Shown piece after piece: positions 8,905 to 18,334 of a stretch of DNA of 55,541 bases; the stretch's first letter is position 1, and every line of letters begins with the position of its first letter. The DNA lies in contig JANQQL010000004.1 in NCBI GenBank assembly GCA_028289345.1, positions 1 to 55,541 on the forward strand. The letters are read 5' to 3'. The position numbers and the translations under genes were made by a program. This DNA comes from Planctomycetota bacterium. GTDB lineage: Bacteria > Planctomycetota > B15-G4 > SIAN01. The notes beneath the pieces are model-generated. The model worked only from the letters and a program-made list of their open reading frames with translations. It had not been told where the DNA came from and made no database searches.

Positions 8905-10683
8905 ATGACGAAGCGAAATGCTCCCCTCCGTGCCGAAGGTCGCGAGCGACCCTCCGGAAAAACTCCCGCGGTGAGTTTGGCGGTGAAAGTGTCGGTGGCC
9001 GTGACCGGAACCATGGCGGTGATGATGTTGCTCTTCACCTGGCAGGGTTATGAGCGGTGTCGCGGCGCATTGTCCGACGAAGTCGACTCCCTGGGGGCGG
9101 CTCTGGTTCGCTCCCTGGCGTCCGTGGATGCGGACTCGTGGCGCAGCTCGAATGGCACTCTGGCGGCCGCCGCTGAGCAGGTGCGTGACCAGTCCCCGCA
9201 GTTCGCGGTCTACCTTCAAGAGAAGTTCGGCATCACCGTTCAGCCAGTTTCTGGCTCGCGCAAACGGGCCAGCCTTCCGGAGGGATTCACGGAGCAGCAG
9301 GACCGGTTCATCGCCGAGAACGAAAGCGTCCAGCAGCGCAACATGAATCGGCTTCAAGCGGTGACCAACCCGCTTGTGGAGGGGAGTCCTGTTCCGACGG
9401 AGGTGGTCGACGCCTTCATCCTCTCGGAGGGGGGCGGCGAATGTCTGATTCGCGCCAACCCCGACGGGGGAACTTTCGTGACGACAGCCTCGGAGCGTTT
9501 CGTCAAGGCTCCGGACGGCTCCCGCACCGAGACCCAAGTTCGCCAGGGCAGCATCGAAGAGATCGGCGATGTCTGGTCCTACTCCCATCCCTTGCGCGAT
9601 GCGGAAGGCAAGGTGACTCACCAGGCCTATGCGTTCCTGTCCACCGATCACATCCGCGACACCCTGGCCGGAATGTGGACCCTTGGATTCTTTTTCGCGG
9701 GAGTGGTGGTGGTGGCGGGGGGGATCGCCTGCTACTTGATCACCCGCTTTGTCACCGCGCCGCTCAAGACTCTGGTCAAAGACGTCGAGACCATGAAGCT
9801 CTCGTCGCTCCACAAAACTCACGTCCACACGGACGACGAGATCGGATTGTTGGCACGGACCATGGACGCCATGGTGCGACGCATCGACCACGCTCGTTTG
9901 AGTCATGATCAAGAGATGGCCGACGACGTCGGCAAGACCTTGGCTCCGGACGCCATTCCGTACATTCCTCACTTCCACGTCGACGTCTTGCACCGCTTGA
10001 TTCCGGAGATTGGCGCCACGTACTACGACTTCCTGGACCTTCCAGGGAACCGCCGGGGTTTCTTAGTGGCCCAGGGCTCCCATGGCGGAATCGCCGCCGC
10101 CATGACTGTGGCAGCCGCGGGAGCGTTGTTCCGTTCGGAAACCCACACGGTCCACGATCCGAAGGAGCTCATGGTGAGAGTGAATGATCGCTTGCACGAG
10201 CATCTCCACGAAGACATCCATGTGGGAGCCGTGCTTGCGGTCCTCGATCCCTCGACCGGGCAACTGATGGTTTGCAATGCGGGGTCCCTGCCCGTGGTCA
10301 TTCACTCCGCCAAGACCGGAGAGCCACACACCGTGACGCCGGGGGGGAGCTCGCTCGGAGTCGAGACCGGCTCTGGGTTCCGCGACACTCTCGAGATTCA
10401 CCGGTATCAGTTTGCGGCCGGCGATCGCATGGTTCTCGGAAGCCGGGGAATGGTGTCGCTCAAAGGTGCCCAGGGAGAGTTGTTGGGTGAGGACCAATGG
10501 ACCGAGATCGTGAGATCGGCCGCGGCCGGAGACGCAGAATCCTTCCAAGCGTCCCTTCGCGTGGCGTTGGGACAGTTTGTGGGACATGCCAAGCAGGACC
10601 ACGACTTGGTTGCACTCACCGTGGCTGTCGAGGACACCGTCGACTTTGCGGTGCAGACGAAGGTGGCGGGCAACGCGGCCTGA
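8905..10683 (+). CDS. Membrane HAMP protein with degenerate SpoIIE phosphatase domain
   Basis: This 592-residue protein starts at an ATG preceded by aaaggag. A transmembrane helix lies near residues 25-48, an extracytoplasmic sensor region runs to about 250, a second helix (FFFAGVVVVAGGIACYLI) follows, then a HAMP linker (about 280-335). The C-terminal ~230 residues align with the SpoIIE/PP2C phosphatase fold. The NAG and DPSTGQL landmarks are kept, but the metal-binding acids are mostly lost. The usual GGD is GAT (T372), AD-GHG is AQGSHG (Q390), and the (S/T)DG is SRG (R514). Only the terminal D565/D567 pair remains. It is therefore probably a catalytically dead, ligand-sensing or partner-binding member of an anti-anti-sigma type pathway. 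The downstream convergent CBS gene is not co-transcribed. Confidence 0.87.
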   Translation: MTKRNAPLRAEGRERPSGKTPAVSLAVKVSVAVTGTMAVMMLLFTWQGYERCRGALSDEVDSLGAALVRSLASVDADSWRSSNGTLAAAAEQVRDQSPQFAVYLQEKFGITVQPVSGSRKRASLPEGFTEQQDRFIAENESVQQRNMNRLQAVTNPLVEGSPVPTEVVDAFILSEGGGECLIRANPDGGTFVTTASERFVKAPDGSRTETQVRQGSIEEIGDVWSYSHPLRDAEGKVTHQAYAFLSTDHIRDTLAGMWTLGFFFAGVVVVAGGIACYLITRFVTAPLKTLVKDVETMKLSSLHKTHVHTDDEIGLLARTMDAMVRRIDHARLSHDQEMADDVGKTLAPDAIPYIPHFHVDVLHRLIPEIGATYYDFLDLPGNRRGFLVAQGSHGGIAAAMTVAAAGALFRSETHTVHDPKELMVRVNDRLHEHLHEDIHVGAVLAVLDPSTGQLMVCNAGSLPVVIHSAKTGEPHTVTPGGSSLGVETGSGFRDTLEIHRYQFAAGDRMVLGSRGMVSLKGAQGELLGEDQWTEIVRSAAAGDAESFQASLRVALGQFVGHAKQDHDLVALTVAVEDTVDFAVQTKVAGNAA

Positions 10684-10697
10684 TCACGAGGATTCAA

Positions 10698-10734
10698 AGC
10701 GTCGGGTGGAAGAGGTCTCGTCCCACCCGACGCT
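10698..10734. terminator. Bidirectional terminator-like hairpin
   Basis: agcgtcgggtgg and ccacccgacgct make a perfect 12-bp stem with a 13-nt loop. It lies exactly between the convergent stop codons of the HAMP protein and the CBS protein. There is no T-run on either side, so termination efficiency is uncertain. Confidence 0.5.
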
Positions 10735-10747
10735 GATCCTCCGCGGC

Positions 10748-11197
10748 TCAACGATTCGATTCGTAACCGCGAGGAGCGGTTTGGACTTCGACCAGCCCGC
10801 CGACGTCACGGATTTCTTCGGCGAGCAAGGACATCACGTCGTCCACGGTGACCACACCCACGACCTTGCCGTGGGGACTGACGACGACCAGCCGGCGGAA
10901 TTGGCCGGCCCGCATCAGGGATACCGCGTCTTCGATGGACGCGTCGCGGGACACCGTCGCCGGATCGCGGGTCATGATCGTGCCAACCAGGAACCCTCGC
11001 GGGTCCAAGTCTTCGTCACTCGTCATTCCTCTCACCACGATGTCGCGGTCGGTGAGAATGCCGAGAGGAGCCTGGTCTTCGTCGACAACGACGAGGGATC
11101 CCACGTTGCATTGCCACATCCTTTCGGCGGCGACCCGAAGGGTTTCGTCGGCATTGGCCGTGGCGACTTGCCGCGAGCAGATTCGTCCGATCGTCAT
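10748..11197 (-). CDS. CBS-domain pair protein
   Basis: This is a 149-residue protein consisting of two CBS motifs (about 8-60 and 75-128), a Bateman module that typically binds adenosine nucleotides. Recognisable elements are GSLVVVDEDQAPLGILTDRD in the first and FRRLVVVSPHGKVVGVVTVD in the second, each ending with the conserved T/V-x-D. There is no fused effector domain, and the ~20 residues after the second CBS are acidic and unstructured. The start ATG at 11197 has aaggag upstream; the longer in-frame GTG/ATG starts do not. A second stand-alone CBS protein, about 270 bp upstream on the same strand, is a distant paralogue. Such proteins usually sense energy charge and regulate a partner not visible here. 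Confidence 0.9.
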   Translation of the reverse strand: MTIGRICSRQVATANADETLRVAAERMWQCNVGSLVVVDEDQAPLGILTDRDIVVRGMTSDEDLDPRGFLVGTIMTRDPATVSRDASIEDAVSLMRAGQFRRLVVVSPHGKVVGVVTVDDVMSLLAEEIRDVGGLVEVQTAPRGYESNR

Positions 11198-11464
11198 GAC
11201 TGGCTCCTTCTCTACGAGGTTTGGCCGGGTGGGGCTGCTGCTGGATCCGTGCCACGTCATCGAGATCCATCATGCGGAACAAACTGCAAAGTGCAGACCA
11301 TCACTGGGTGGGAGTCCAGGCCAGCAGCTCCCCGGGTTCATGCCAAAGTCGGGGCGGGTGCGATCGAGGAGCGGCCGGCATTCGCGACCGATTCCCCGGT
11401 GGATTGGGGGCTGTCACGCAGTCTCTCGGGCGGTTGTCCGAGTCTGCATTTCCTCACCTTCGAG

Positions 11465-11935
11465 TCAGAAGCCCGCTCGAGGCCCGAGGGAGCCTTCCAG
11501 TTCCGCGAGGGTCTCTGCCACGTCGCGCCTGGCGTTTCCGCCGTGGCTGAGCTTCGGCAGGATGGCGTGGCGAGCCAGATCCGCGAGAGAAACCAGACCG
11601 ACCACTTTTCCGCTCGCCTTTTCCGTCACCACGACGCGATGGACCTTGCGGCTTTTCATCAACGAATGCACTCTCTCGACGGTGTCGTCGACATGGCAAA
11701 GCACGGGCTCCTTGCACATGGCGACCGCCACCGGGATTTCGTGAAGCGGCAGCCCCTGAGTCCACGAGGCCATGCATGCGTCCCGATCCGTGATCACCCC
11801 GTCCAGCCGGTGATCCGCAGAAACAACCGGAACGATTCCGCAGTTCTTCTCCCACATGATCTGTGCCGCCTCCGAAATCTTGGCACTTCCTTGGCAGGTG
11901 AATACCGCGGCGTTCATCACGTCTTTGACCTTCAT
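11465..11935 (-). CDS. CBS-domain pair protein (paralogue)
   Basis: This 156-residue protein has two CBS motifs (about 1-60 and 72-125), with CGIVPVVSADHRLDGVITDR and VHRVVVTEKASGKVVGLVSL as core segments. The C-terminal tail is rich in Glu and Ala. Aaggag precedes the ATG at 11935. It shares domain order and strand with the CBS gene at 10748-11197, but sequence similarity is modest. The ~270 bp between them lacks a gene. It is divergent from the VKOR fusion gene at 12296. A role as an adenylate-sensing regulator is inferred from the family only. Confidence 0.9.
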   Translation of the reverse strand: MKVKDVMNAAVFTCQGSAKISEAAQIMWEKNCGIVPVVSADHRLDGVITDRDACMASWTQGLPLHEIPVAVAMCKEPVLCHVDDTVERVHSLMKSRKVHRVVVTEKASGKVVGLVSLADLARHAILPKLSHGGNARRDVAETLAELEGSLGPRAGF

Positions 11936-12295
11936 CTCGTTCTCCTTGAGACCCCTGTGATTCTGTTCGAAGAGCAATCGGTGTGCCGGCAGAGGCACGT
12001 GGTCCCGTGAAAGGCTCGCAGGACCGGCCGAGCCTGACGCGACTGGTGGGCCTTGTCGTCTTCACCATTCGTTTGGAATCGATGTCCTGGGAGCTCGACC
12101 GGCGCTCTCTGCCGCTTCGTTCGGCCCCGCGCTGTGGCTCTTTCGTTCCACGGTCGCGAATGCGGGGGACGGAGAGGGAATTCCTCCGGATCCCGCTCTC
12201 GAATGGGTCCGTTGCCTGCCACAACCCTCTGGAGGTGATCCCAGAGCTTTTGCCGAGCGCTTCCGCAGGTTAGAAGAGCGTCTTCCATCACAACC
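11936..12295. other. Divergent intergenic region
   Basis: About 360 bp lie between the divergent CBS and VKOR-fusion genes. Apart from the CBS ribosome site at its left edge I can support no gene or RNA here. It must carry promoters for both directions, but none matches consensus well. Confidence 0.5.
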
Positions 12296-14161
12296 ATGGG
12301 GACGACGTCTTTGTCCGACACGAACGAATCCCGTCTCTCTCCGTTCGCCTTCTGGGGAGGGGCTGTCTCTTTGCTTCTCGCCGTTGCGGCTTCCGTGGTT
12401 CTGGTGGTGCAACGCCATGGGGATCTCCGCTTGCCGGGCTGCGGTTTGCAAAGCGCTTGCGCCACGATCACCAGCGGTCCGTGGGGACGACTCCCGGGGC
12501 TGGACTGGCCGCTGTCCCACATCGGGGCCGCTTACTTCCTCGCGCTCCTGCTGACGTGGTTGGTGCGCGGTGGGAGGCTGGGATCGCTGCGCTGGGTGAT
12601 GCGTGTCGGCGTCCTGGGATCTTTGCTGCTCATGGCGGTTATGGTGCAGGGAGCCGCTCTTTGCCCGTACTGCTTGATGGTCCACTTGGGCAATCTCGGA
12701 TGCTGGGGCGTGGTCGAGTTCTATTCGGTCTCTGCAGATGGTTCGAAGAGCACCATGCGAGTTTTCGCGGCGTCGTGGGGAGTCCTGCTTGGAGTCCTGA
12801 TCGGACTGGACGAAGTTGCCAAGCGGGAGGAGACCCAGGCAGCGGAGCAGTCCCGAAGGGAGTCGGTCGTCAACATCACCAACTCGGATGCGAGCGGCTC
12901 GACGCGCTCGTTGAGGGACGCGTCCGGCAAGAGTTCGTCAAATGTGTCGAGTGTCCCCCTCGAGACAAGCGAGGGTTCGAGTCCCTTCACCGGTCGTTAC
13001 CGCGTCGGTCCGGAGGTCGCGGCGATTCGTCTCGTCATCATCTCAGACTATCAGTGCCCGGACTGTCGAGGGATCGAACAGCAACTCCGCCAGGTCCTTG
13101 AAGAGCGGGATGACGTTTCGTTCTCCGCCAAACACTTCCCGTTCTGCGTGGAGTGCAATCGGGCGGCCAAGGCGGCGGGGAAGAACCTCCATCCGAATGC
13201 CTGTTGGGCAGCACGCGCGGCCGAAGCGGCGGGCATCCTCGGCGGGGATGCCGGCTTCGCGAAAATGCACCGCTGGCTGTTCGACCAGAAGGGCACGTTC
13301 ACCGAGAGCCAGCTTCACGAGGCCGCGGCTGATTTGGGGTTTCAGGCGGACACATTCTTGAAGGAGTGGAAGGGGCAGGAGACCCTGGGTCGGGTCAAGG
13401 AAGACATCGAAGAGGCCATGGAACTCGGTCTTCACCAGACTCCGATGATCTTCGTGAATGGCCAGGAGCTGAAGGGATGGCAGGCTCCCGACGCATTGCT
13501 CCGCACCGTGGAAGAGGTTGCGAAAACAGCTCCCACACCGGCGACCGCTGGCGCCGATCAACCTCCTCGGGGGACGGACAAGTACTTCCTCGATTGGCAG
13601 GAAGCTCCGCGTCAGACCATGCCAGCCGATCGGTCACGGTTTCCCATGGGCAGTCCTGAGGGCGTCGAAGTCGTGATGTGGGGCGATTTCCAGGAACCGT
13701 ACACCGCGGATCTGGATCGCAATCTGCGTCGTCTCTTGCGGGCCCGTCCGACTCTCCGCTACGACTTCCGTCACTATCCCTTCCACCAGGACTGCAACCC
13801 GACCGTGCCCCGGAGTCAGCATCCTTACGCGTGTGTCATGTCCAAGGCCGCGGAGGCCGCTGGACAGGTCTCCGGGAGCGAAGCGTACTGGACCATGCAC
13901 GCTTGGTTGATGGAGCACTCGGCGACATTTCAGCCTGGGGACCTCGAAGAAGCCGGGCGGACCCAAGGCCTGGACATGGGCCAGTTCCAGGCGGCGATGG
14001 ACTCGGATGCCGTCGAGCAAGCGATTCGCGAGGATGCGTTTGCGGCACGCAAGCTCGGCTTGACGGGAATGCCGTTCCTGTGGATTGACGGACGCCGGTT
14101 TCCCGGTCGTCAGGTCCAGAACTTGGAACTGCTTGAACGGGTCTTGGACTCCGTCAAGTAG
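12296..14161 (+). CDS. VKOR-DsbA-DsbA fusion, disulfide-bond formation protein
   Basis: This 621-residue protein starts with a vitamin K epoxide reductase domain. It has four or five transmembrane helices (about 17-160), the loop cysteines C49 and C55, the conserved Ser in the WPLSHIG motif, and the quinone-proximal CPYC pair C123/C126. Two thioredoxin-fold DsbA-like domains follow (about 235-415 and 445-620). The first has an active CPDC at C254-C257 and cis-Pro in QTPMIFVNG. In the second the equivalent positions are E467 and T470 (FQEPYT), so it cannot do dithiol chemistry. It still keeps the PF-x-x-(D/E)CN helix region and cis-Pro (GMPFLWIDG). Active VKOR-Trx fusions oxidise exported proteins via quinone. 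The start lacks an obvious ribosome site; other in-frame starts nearby are not better. Confidence 0.9.
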   Translation: MGTTSLSDTNESRLSPFAFWGGAVSLLLAVAASVVLVVQRHGDLRLPGCGLQSACATITSGPWGRLPGLDWPLSHIGAAYFLALLLTWLVRGGRLGSLRWVMRVGVLGSLLLMAVMVQGAALCPYCLMVHLGNLGCWGVVEFYSVSADGSKSTMRVFAASWGVLLGVLIGLDEVAKREETQAAEQSRRESVVNITNSDASGSTRSLRDASGKSSSNVSSVPLETSEGSSPFTGRYRVGPEVAAIRLVIISDYQCPDCRGIEQQLRQVLEERDDVSFSAKHFPFCVECNRAAKAAGKNLHPNACWAARAAEAAGILGGDAGFAKMHRWLFDQKGTFTESQLHEAAADLGFQADTFLKEWKGQETLGRVKEDIEEAMELGLHQTPMIFVNGQELKGWQAPDALLRTVEEVAKTAPTPATAGADQPPRGTDKYFLDWQEAPRQTMPADRSRFPMGSPEGVEVVMWGDFQEPYTADLDRNLRRLLRARPTLRYDFRHYPFHQDCNPTVPRSQHPYACVMSKAAEAAGQVSGSEAYWTMHAWLMEHSATFQPGDLEEAGRTQGLDMGQFQAAMDSDAVEQAIREDAFAARKLGLTGMPFLWIDGRRFPGRQVQNLELLERVLDSVK

Positions 14162-14371
14162 CTCGAATCGTCCCAAGACAGACGAGCGTCGCAGCCGGTC
14201 GGGAATGGGGGCTCGCTGGCTGCGAAGAGCGCCTTGGGGTGGCCTGTCGATGGCATTGGGTGCCCGCCAAGTCGTTCGCCTCGGCGAGTTCGTGGATTCA
14301 CCGAAAGGTTGACGACCCGGAACGGGCGACAAACACCCGGACGGATAGCCGCGAGCTTTCGTCCCAGGTGG

Positions 14372-17300
14372 TTAGCGCGAGAAGATCTCGAAGATCTTCG
14401 ACTGAGAGTTGCCCGCCTGCACTCCGCCGCAAGCGACGAAGATCTTGCGATCGTAGGCGATCGGATAGATCCCGTGGCGGGCAGTGGTCATCAGTCGCTC
14501 TTCCCGCCAGGTTTGAGTGACCGGGTTGTAGACATCCACCCGGTTGTAGACGTTCCCTGCAACCTGGCCGGTGCCACCACTCGTGGTCTCGCCACCCATG
14601 ATGTAGAACTCGCGTTCGAAGAACACGGCGCGTCCCATGCCACCGCGCTTCTGGGGAACTGCCGGAATGGTGGATCCCCCGTCGTCGCTCCACTCCCAGG
14701 TGTCCGTCAGCGGGTCGTAGACCTGGACGTCGTCGAAGCCAATCGCAACGACATTGGCATCGCCGCTACCGGGGCCGCGGCCGCCGAAGACGTACATCTT
14801 CTCGCCGTCCGTAGCGAACGCCGCGTGGTTACGACCCACGGGCATCGAGGTCAGCGGGGTCCACGAGTCGGCGACCGGATCGTAGACGGCCGAGAAGGCG
14901 ACCGTCATGGCGCCGGTGATGCCGCCCGCGTAGTACATCTTGCCGTCGATCAGAGCGCTGGAAGCGGATCCCGAAGCAAACGGAGCGGGGGCGCCGAGGC
15001 TCCAGCTGTCCGTCACCGGATCATAAATCTGCACTTTGCCCGCCGAGCTGGACCCCAGTCCTCCTAGCAGATAGAGCTTGCCCTGAAACACTTCCGCTGC
15101 GTGGTGGTTGCCGGCATGGGGACGAATCGCCAGGGTCGAGTCCCAGGTTTGGGAGGCGATGTCGTACGCCAGGGTCTCGTCGTTGCCTTCGCCCACCAAG
15201 TACATGACGCCGTTGATGATGCCGCCCGCGACTTCGCCGAGCTTCAGGGGAGAGTCCGGTGCCGAAGTCCAAGTGCCTCTCCACGGCCGCAAGTAGCGGA
15301 ACGACTGGGGAATGGTGGAGAGCGCTCCGGAACTGGTGTTCTCGACGACGACGTCGAGCATGTCCGCGGTCGAAGCGACCTGGGCCGGCACGAAACCCTT
15401 GATGCGTGTGGGAGAGACGCTAGTCAGGACCGCTTGAGTTCCACCAAAGGTGACGATGGTCTCGAACAACGAACCGAAATTGGCGCCGCCGATGACGAAC
15501 GAGGTGTTGCCGTCGGGCAGTGCTCGCCACGGGAAAACATCGTAGGCGGTCATGTTGCCCTGGACGCTCGCGTCGATGGGCCGGGACAAGGTCACTTCAT
15601 CGTCCCAGTAATCGAGGCCGATCAAAACGCCTCCCGGCCCCTGAAGAATGTCGAGTCCGGTTGGATTGTTGGAAATCGTCTCGGTGGTCTCAATATCTAG
15701 GCCGTTGCCGGTGAGCTTCGAATTGTGCAGCACGCCGTCCAGCTTCTGATACACGAGGTTGCCGTACATGGCGCCGCCAAAGGTCATCGCTCGGTACTCG
15801 AGAAGACCGTTCACCGAGGACGAGTGGGTTTGCATGGGACCCGTGTAGGTCCCCGATGCCGGGAGAGCAGCGGGGTCGTAGTAGACGTTCTCGCGATCGT
15901 CGGTGCGGCCTCGATTTCGATTGGGGTGTCCATAGTAGTTCCCCTCGACCAAGTTCACGATTTCGTCCGGCTCGTTGGGATCGGTGGGGTCCTGGGTCGT
16001 CGCCGAAGTCGAAGCATCGCCGAACCCGGAATTGGGGCCATTGTCCGTCGCGTAGATGCGATCGTCGGTGGTGAGGATCGCATCGAACGCATTGCGCAGG
16101 CCCGTGGAATAGGTCTGCACGTGAACCCCGTCTTCGATGTCCACGATGTCTCCGAAGACCTGGTCGTCGTTGGGCAATCCGCTGACGGTCTCGACGTACT
16201 GGATCGTCCCGTTGAACGCGGGATTGGTCAGCTCGACCTTGACCAACGCGCCGGCCAGGGGGGATTCTGGAAGGTCGCCGATGGCGCAGTGGGCCACGCC
16301 GGCATTGGTGTTCCCGCCGACGCAGACGTAAAGGTCTCCGTAGTTGTCGAAGAACATGCCGTTGACGCCATGGTCGTGGTTCGAAACCGGAAGCCCGGTG
16401 ACCAACGGCTGCACCGTGTCGAAGTTGGGGCCCTCGAGCACAGAGACCTGGCCGGAATAGGGCGCGGTTCCGGTGAAACACGCGCCGCCTTGGGCAAACA
16501 GCTCCGAGTGTGCCACGTAGACCCGGACCGGATCCGGGGGATCCAGCGGATTGAAGGCGATGCCGAGGATGTTCTTGTTGGTCAGGGTCGAGATGGGAGT
16601 GATCTGATCGACACTTTGGATGCCGTAGTCGTCATCGAAGGTGTAGACGAAGACCTTGCCAGGAAGCTGAGCCACGTACAGCTTTCCGTCGGGGCCCCAA
16701 GCCCCTTGGGTGACGTCCCCGCGGGGGTCCAGTTGCTCGGTGACGAACGAGACCGGCGCCTGACTCGACGTGTATTGGAACAGTCGCTCGTTGCTGATTC
16801 CCAGGGGAGTCTCGACCCGAACCGGGCTGACTCCGAGTCCGGCCGGACTCAAAAACTGAATGGTGTTCTGTTCGACGCTGATTTGGGGTTCCACCAGGGT
16901 TTGGCCTCCCCAGTGGACAATGATTGAGTCCGCGGGGAAGAGACCGATGCCGTCGAGCTGGATGCTCTGGCCCCCAAGCTCTGAGCCGGTGCTCGAGAAG
17001 GGGTTCAGGAACGGCTTGAGCTGACTCTGGTCGTGATGCAACAGCGAGTTCTCGATCGGCTCGAAGTTGCCGCCGTCGACGCTCACTTCCACTCGAACGG
17101 GAAGGTCCAACGCGGAGTCGACGAAAAACACCGCTTCGACTTCGTGATCGCCTTCGTTCAAGAACAACGGACCCTGGGCAAGGGAGCCGTCGACCCGCAT
17201 CTTCTTGCGTGAGCCTCCGACGATCTGGAAGTCGTAGTTGGCGTCGGCGGTCGCTCGATACTTGCCGCGCAAGCTGACCCGTGTATTCGCGGTGAGGCCG

Positions 17301-18334
17301 GAGCCACCGATGGAGTTGCCGTTGGACTCCAGCTCCATGCGGGGAAGCACTTCTGCATACTCCTGCACCTGGCGGCGACCTTCGATCTCACTGGTGCGAA
17401 CGAAGTAGCGGGCCATCACACCGCCGACGGCTTCCTTCGGATAGACCGACACGGTGACGGAACCGGAGAGAGTCTCGGGAGGATTGTTGTCGTCCTCGAT
17501 CGTCAGAGTCAGGGTGTGGGTGCCTGGCGGGAGCGCGAACCCGTTGAGGTTCTCGGCTTTGCCGATCACTTGGGTGAAGGTGGTGGGAGATCCTCCGCCC
17601 ATGGTGCCGAATGCCGTTCCCCCTCGGCGCAATCGACTCCACTCGAAGCCGACCAAGTCGTGGCCGATCTCATGGGTGTGGGAGGCCGCGCCAAGCAGCG
17701 TCACCAACTCGTCGCCATCGTCGTCGTAGTCGACCAATGTTTCCGGACCGTTGATCACCACGTGCAGGAACGGGTGGCCCCCTTCGGCACTGACGATTTC
17801 GATGCCGGAGATGACGGCGGGCCGCATCGGGCTGTTGAATGTCAGGGACAATGCGCCGTCGCTGACGTTCGTGGAGAAAGACTTGGTCAGAGCCGTGAAC
17901 TTTGGCACCTCGGCGAGGATATCCAGGTCATTCAGAACCGTGATGTCCTCAGCTTTGACGTCGAAGATTCGGTCTCCTGCCAGGTCGAAGCGTGGCTCGA
18001 TGAAATGAAGGATGATGTCGTAGTCCCCGTTGTCGAGGGGGATCTCGTAGAAGAACGGTCGTCCTTCTTGGAACGACTGATAGAGAGCATCGTCCACGGT
18101 GCCATCGATCGCATCGCGAACCGAATGGGTCTGGGAGTTGCCGGAGAAGTAGGCATCGGAAGACCACGCGTTGCCCGCGGAGTCCGAGTATGGAGTGCCG
18201 CCACAATTCAGCCGCAGCGAGAAACCATCGTGCGCCCGGAGCGACGGGCTCGCGACCAAAGTCGCGACGAAGACAAGAGTGGCTTGGATCCAAAGGCGAA
18301 CGCTGGCTGCCGCCCGTCGATGGTCGGTGGTCAT
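14372..18334 (-). CDS. Giant exported malectin/PA14/sorbosone-dehydrogenase/kelch protein
   Basis: This 1320-residue protein has a signal peptide (basic residues then IQATLVFVATLVA, cleavage near 33). Its domains in order are as follows. A malectin-like carbohydrate-binding domain lies around 36-180 (LRLNCGG, FSGNSQ, ILHFIEP). An Ig-like region comes next, then a PA14-like domain around 310-420 (YRATADANYDFQI, MRVDG). An IPT/TIG domain lies around 440-500. A six-bladed glucose/sorbosone dehydrogenase-type propeller follows (about 520-890; WGPDGKLYVAQ, NHDHGVNGMFFD). A second IPT/TIG domain and kelch repeats from about 1000 to the end (KLYLLGG, MYYAGG, MYVFGG) complete it. Gagggag precedes the ATG at 18334. 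It is probably a surface glycan-binding protein or quinoprotein-like oxidase; catalysis is unproven. Confidence 0.88.
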   Translation of the reverse strand: MTTDHRRAAASVRLWIQATLVFVATLVASPSLRAHDGFSLRLNCGGTPYSDSAGNAWSSDAYFSGNSQTHSVRDAIDGTVDDALYQSFQEGRPFFYEIPLDNGDYDIILHFIEPRFDLAGDRIFDVKAEDITVLNDLDILAEVPKFTALTKSFSTNVSDGALSLTFNSPMRPAVISGIEIVSAEGGHPFLHVVINGPETLVDYDDDGDELVTLLGAASHTHEIGHDLVGFEWSRLRRGGTAFGTMGGGSPTTFTQVIGKAENLNGFALPPGTHTLTLTIEDDNNPPETLSGSVTVSVYPKEAVGGVMARYFVRTSEIEGRRQVQEYAEVLPRMELESNGNSIGGSGLTANTRVSLRGKYRATADANYDFQIVGGSRKKMRVDGSLAQGPLFLNEGDHEVEAVFFVDSALDLPVRVEVSVDGGNFEPIENSLLHHDQSQLKPFLNPFSSTGSELGGQSIQLDGIGLFPADSIIVHWGGQTLVEPQISVEQNTIQFLSPAGLGVSPVRVETPLGISNERLFQYTSSQAPVSFVTEQLDPRGDVTQGAWGPDGKLYVAQLPGKVFVYTFDDDYGIQSVDQITPISTLTNKNILGIAFNPLDPPDPVRVYVAHSELFAQGGACFTGTAPYSGQVSVLEGPNFDTVQPLVTGLPVSNHDHGVNGMFFDNYGDLYVCVGGNTNAGVAHCAIGDLPESPLAGALVKVELTNPAFNGTIQYVETVSGLPNDDQVFGDIVDIEDGVHVQTYSTGLRNAFDAILTTDDRIYATDNGPNSGFGDASTSATTQDPTDPNEPDEIVNLVEGNYYGHPNRNRGRTDDRENVYYDPAALPASGTYTGPMQTHSSSVNGLLEYRAMTFGGAMYGNLVYQKLDGVLHNSKLTGNGLDIETTETISNNPTGLDILQGPGGVLIGLDYWDDEVTLSRPIDASVQGNMTAYDVFPWRALPDGNTSFVIGGANFGSLFETIVTFGGTQAVLTSVSPTRIKGFVPAQVASTADMLDVVVENTSSGALSTIPQSFRYLRPWRGTWTSAPDSPLKLGEVAGGIINGVMYLVGEGNDETLAYDIASQTWDSTLAIRPHAGNHHAAEVFQGKLYLLGGLGSSSAGKVQIYDPVTDSWSLGAPAPFASGSASSALIDGKMYYAGGITGAMTVAFSAVYDPVADSWTPLTSMPVGRNHAAFATDGEKMYVFGGRGPGSGDANVVAIGFDDVQVYDPLTDTWEWSDDGGSTIPAVPQKRGGMGRAVFFEREFYIMGGETTSGGTGQVAGNVYNRVDVYNPVTQTWREERLMTTARHGIYPIAYDRKIFVACGGVQAGNSQSKIFEIFSR

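Noticed and set aside
10577..12010. Plus-strand frame of ~470 codons across the two CBS genes
   Set aside because: It is the complement of two clear CBS proteins with their own ribosome sites and has no coherent composition.
12960..12985. T-arm-like ggttcgagtccc suggesting a tRNA
   Set aside because: No acceptor or anticodon stem can be built around it, and it lies in the VKOR fusion coding sequence.
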